Shown: positions 63,924 to 64,000 of the stretch, in pieces
How positions within the stretch are numbered: position 1 is the first letter of the stretch
How the letters are laid out: every line of letters starts with the position of its first letter
NCBI RefSeq assembly: GCF_042433955.1
Contig: NZ_JBHLUH010000081.1
Location: 1 to 64,000 of the forward strand
Length of the DNA stretch: 64,000 nt
Direction of reading: 5' to 3'
DNA from: Phytohabitans kaempferiae
Lineage (GTDB): Bacteria; Actinomycetota; Actinomycetes; Mycobacteriales; Micromonosporaceae
The notes under the pieces: model-generated
What the model was told of the DNA's origin: nothing
Databases searched by the model: none
The model's input: the letters and a program-made list of their open reading frames with translations, nothing else
Position numbers and translations under genes: made by a program

Positions 63924-64000
63924 CCCAGAATCACCGCCGTCCCCGCGATCACGGCCGTGGCGGCGGGCAGAGTCGCCGCGGCCAGCCACTGCCCCCGGGT
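63920..64000 (-). CDS. C-terminal end of a membrane protein, probably CbiQ
   Basis: The frame enters from beyond the window and ends at TGA 63920-63922. The 26 visible residues, such as QWLAAATLPAATAVIAG, form one hydrophobic segment. By position ahead of cbiO this is probably the CbiQ transmembrane component of an ECF cobalt transporter. This rests on gene order only. Confidence 0.5.
   Translation of the reverse strand, partial: TRGQWLAAATLPAATAVIAGTAVILG

Overview
High-GC actinomycete DNA. Base composition (about 70% GC), the many XRE/DUF5753 regulators, DUF6879, Replic_Relax, DUF2637, RIO kinase and GH127/GH19 secreted enzymes, and the absence of rRNA or CRISPR sequences fit a Micromonosporaceae chromosome (Micromonospora/Actinoplanes/Phytohabitans-like). 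The genus is inference.

Layout. (1) 1-11208 looks like a worn integrated element. It has a histidine phosphatase tail, a frameshifted DUF2637 gene, a Replic_Relax protein, several XRE-type regulators with DUF6879, a TIR-domain protein of clearly lower GC, and a frameshifted large serine recombinase. At least five genes here carry single-base frameshifts. (2) 11869-23047 is the most interesting block. It holds a SLOG-like protein with four membrane segments, then a tightly overlapping operon: TIR plus cyclase-like protein, P-loop NTPase, SPFH-like/vWA fusion, TerY-like vWA, PP2C phosphatase and a membrane Ser/Thr kinase-like protein. A convergent XRE-TPR regulator closes it. This matches the logic of TerY-P phosphorylation triads combined with NAD-consuming and nucleotide-signal effectors, and is probably a defence or conflict system. 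(3) 23440-24930 is a remnant zone with an IS701-type fragment. (4) 24931-31793 holds secreted and metabolic genes: hotdog protein, GH19 chitinase, MFS transporter, M28 aminopeptidase, PPOX protein and a DUF1906 protein. (5) 31894-35098 is a copper operon behind a CsoR-type operator: a secreted His-rich protein and a CopA-type ATPase. (6) 35512-42080 has an SPFH protein, a broken dynamin-like GTPase, an unusual secreted glycosidase-like protein and a GH127 enzyme with a LamG-like module inside its catalytic region. (7) 42286-50490 has a RIO kinase, a GntR/membrane/GPP34 operon and several truncated genes (dihydrofolate reductase-like, SWIM, helicase-associated). (8) 51012-54714 is conserved core: tRNA-Lys, two tandem L,D-transpeptidase lipoproteins, tRNA-His and oligoribonuclease. 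(9) 54779-64000 has a GT87 mannosyltransferase-like protein, a two-gene copper block (YcnI, CopC-CopD), an ECF sigma factor with MauE and DsbA-like redox genes, and the start of a cobalt-type ECF transporter locus.

Functionally the window combines a decaying mobile element, a multi-protein phosphorylation-gated conflict system, two copper-handling loci and polysaccharide-degrading secreted enzymes.
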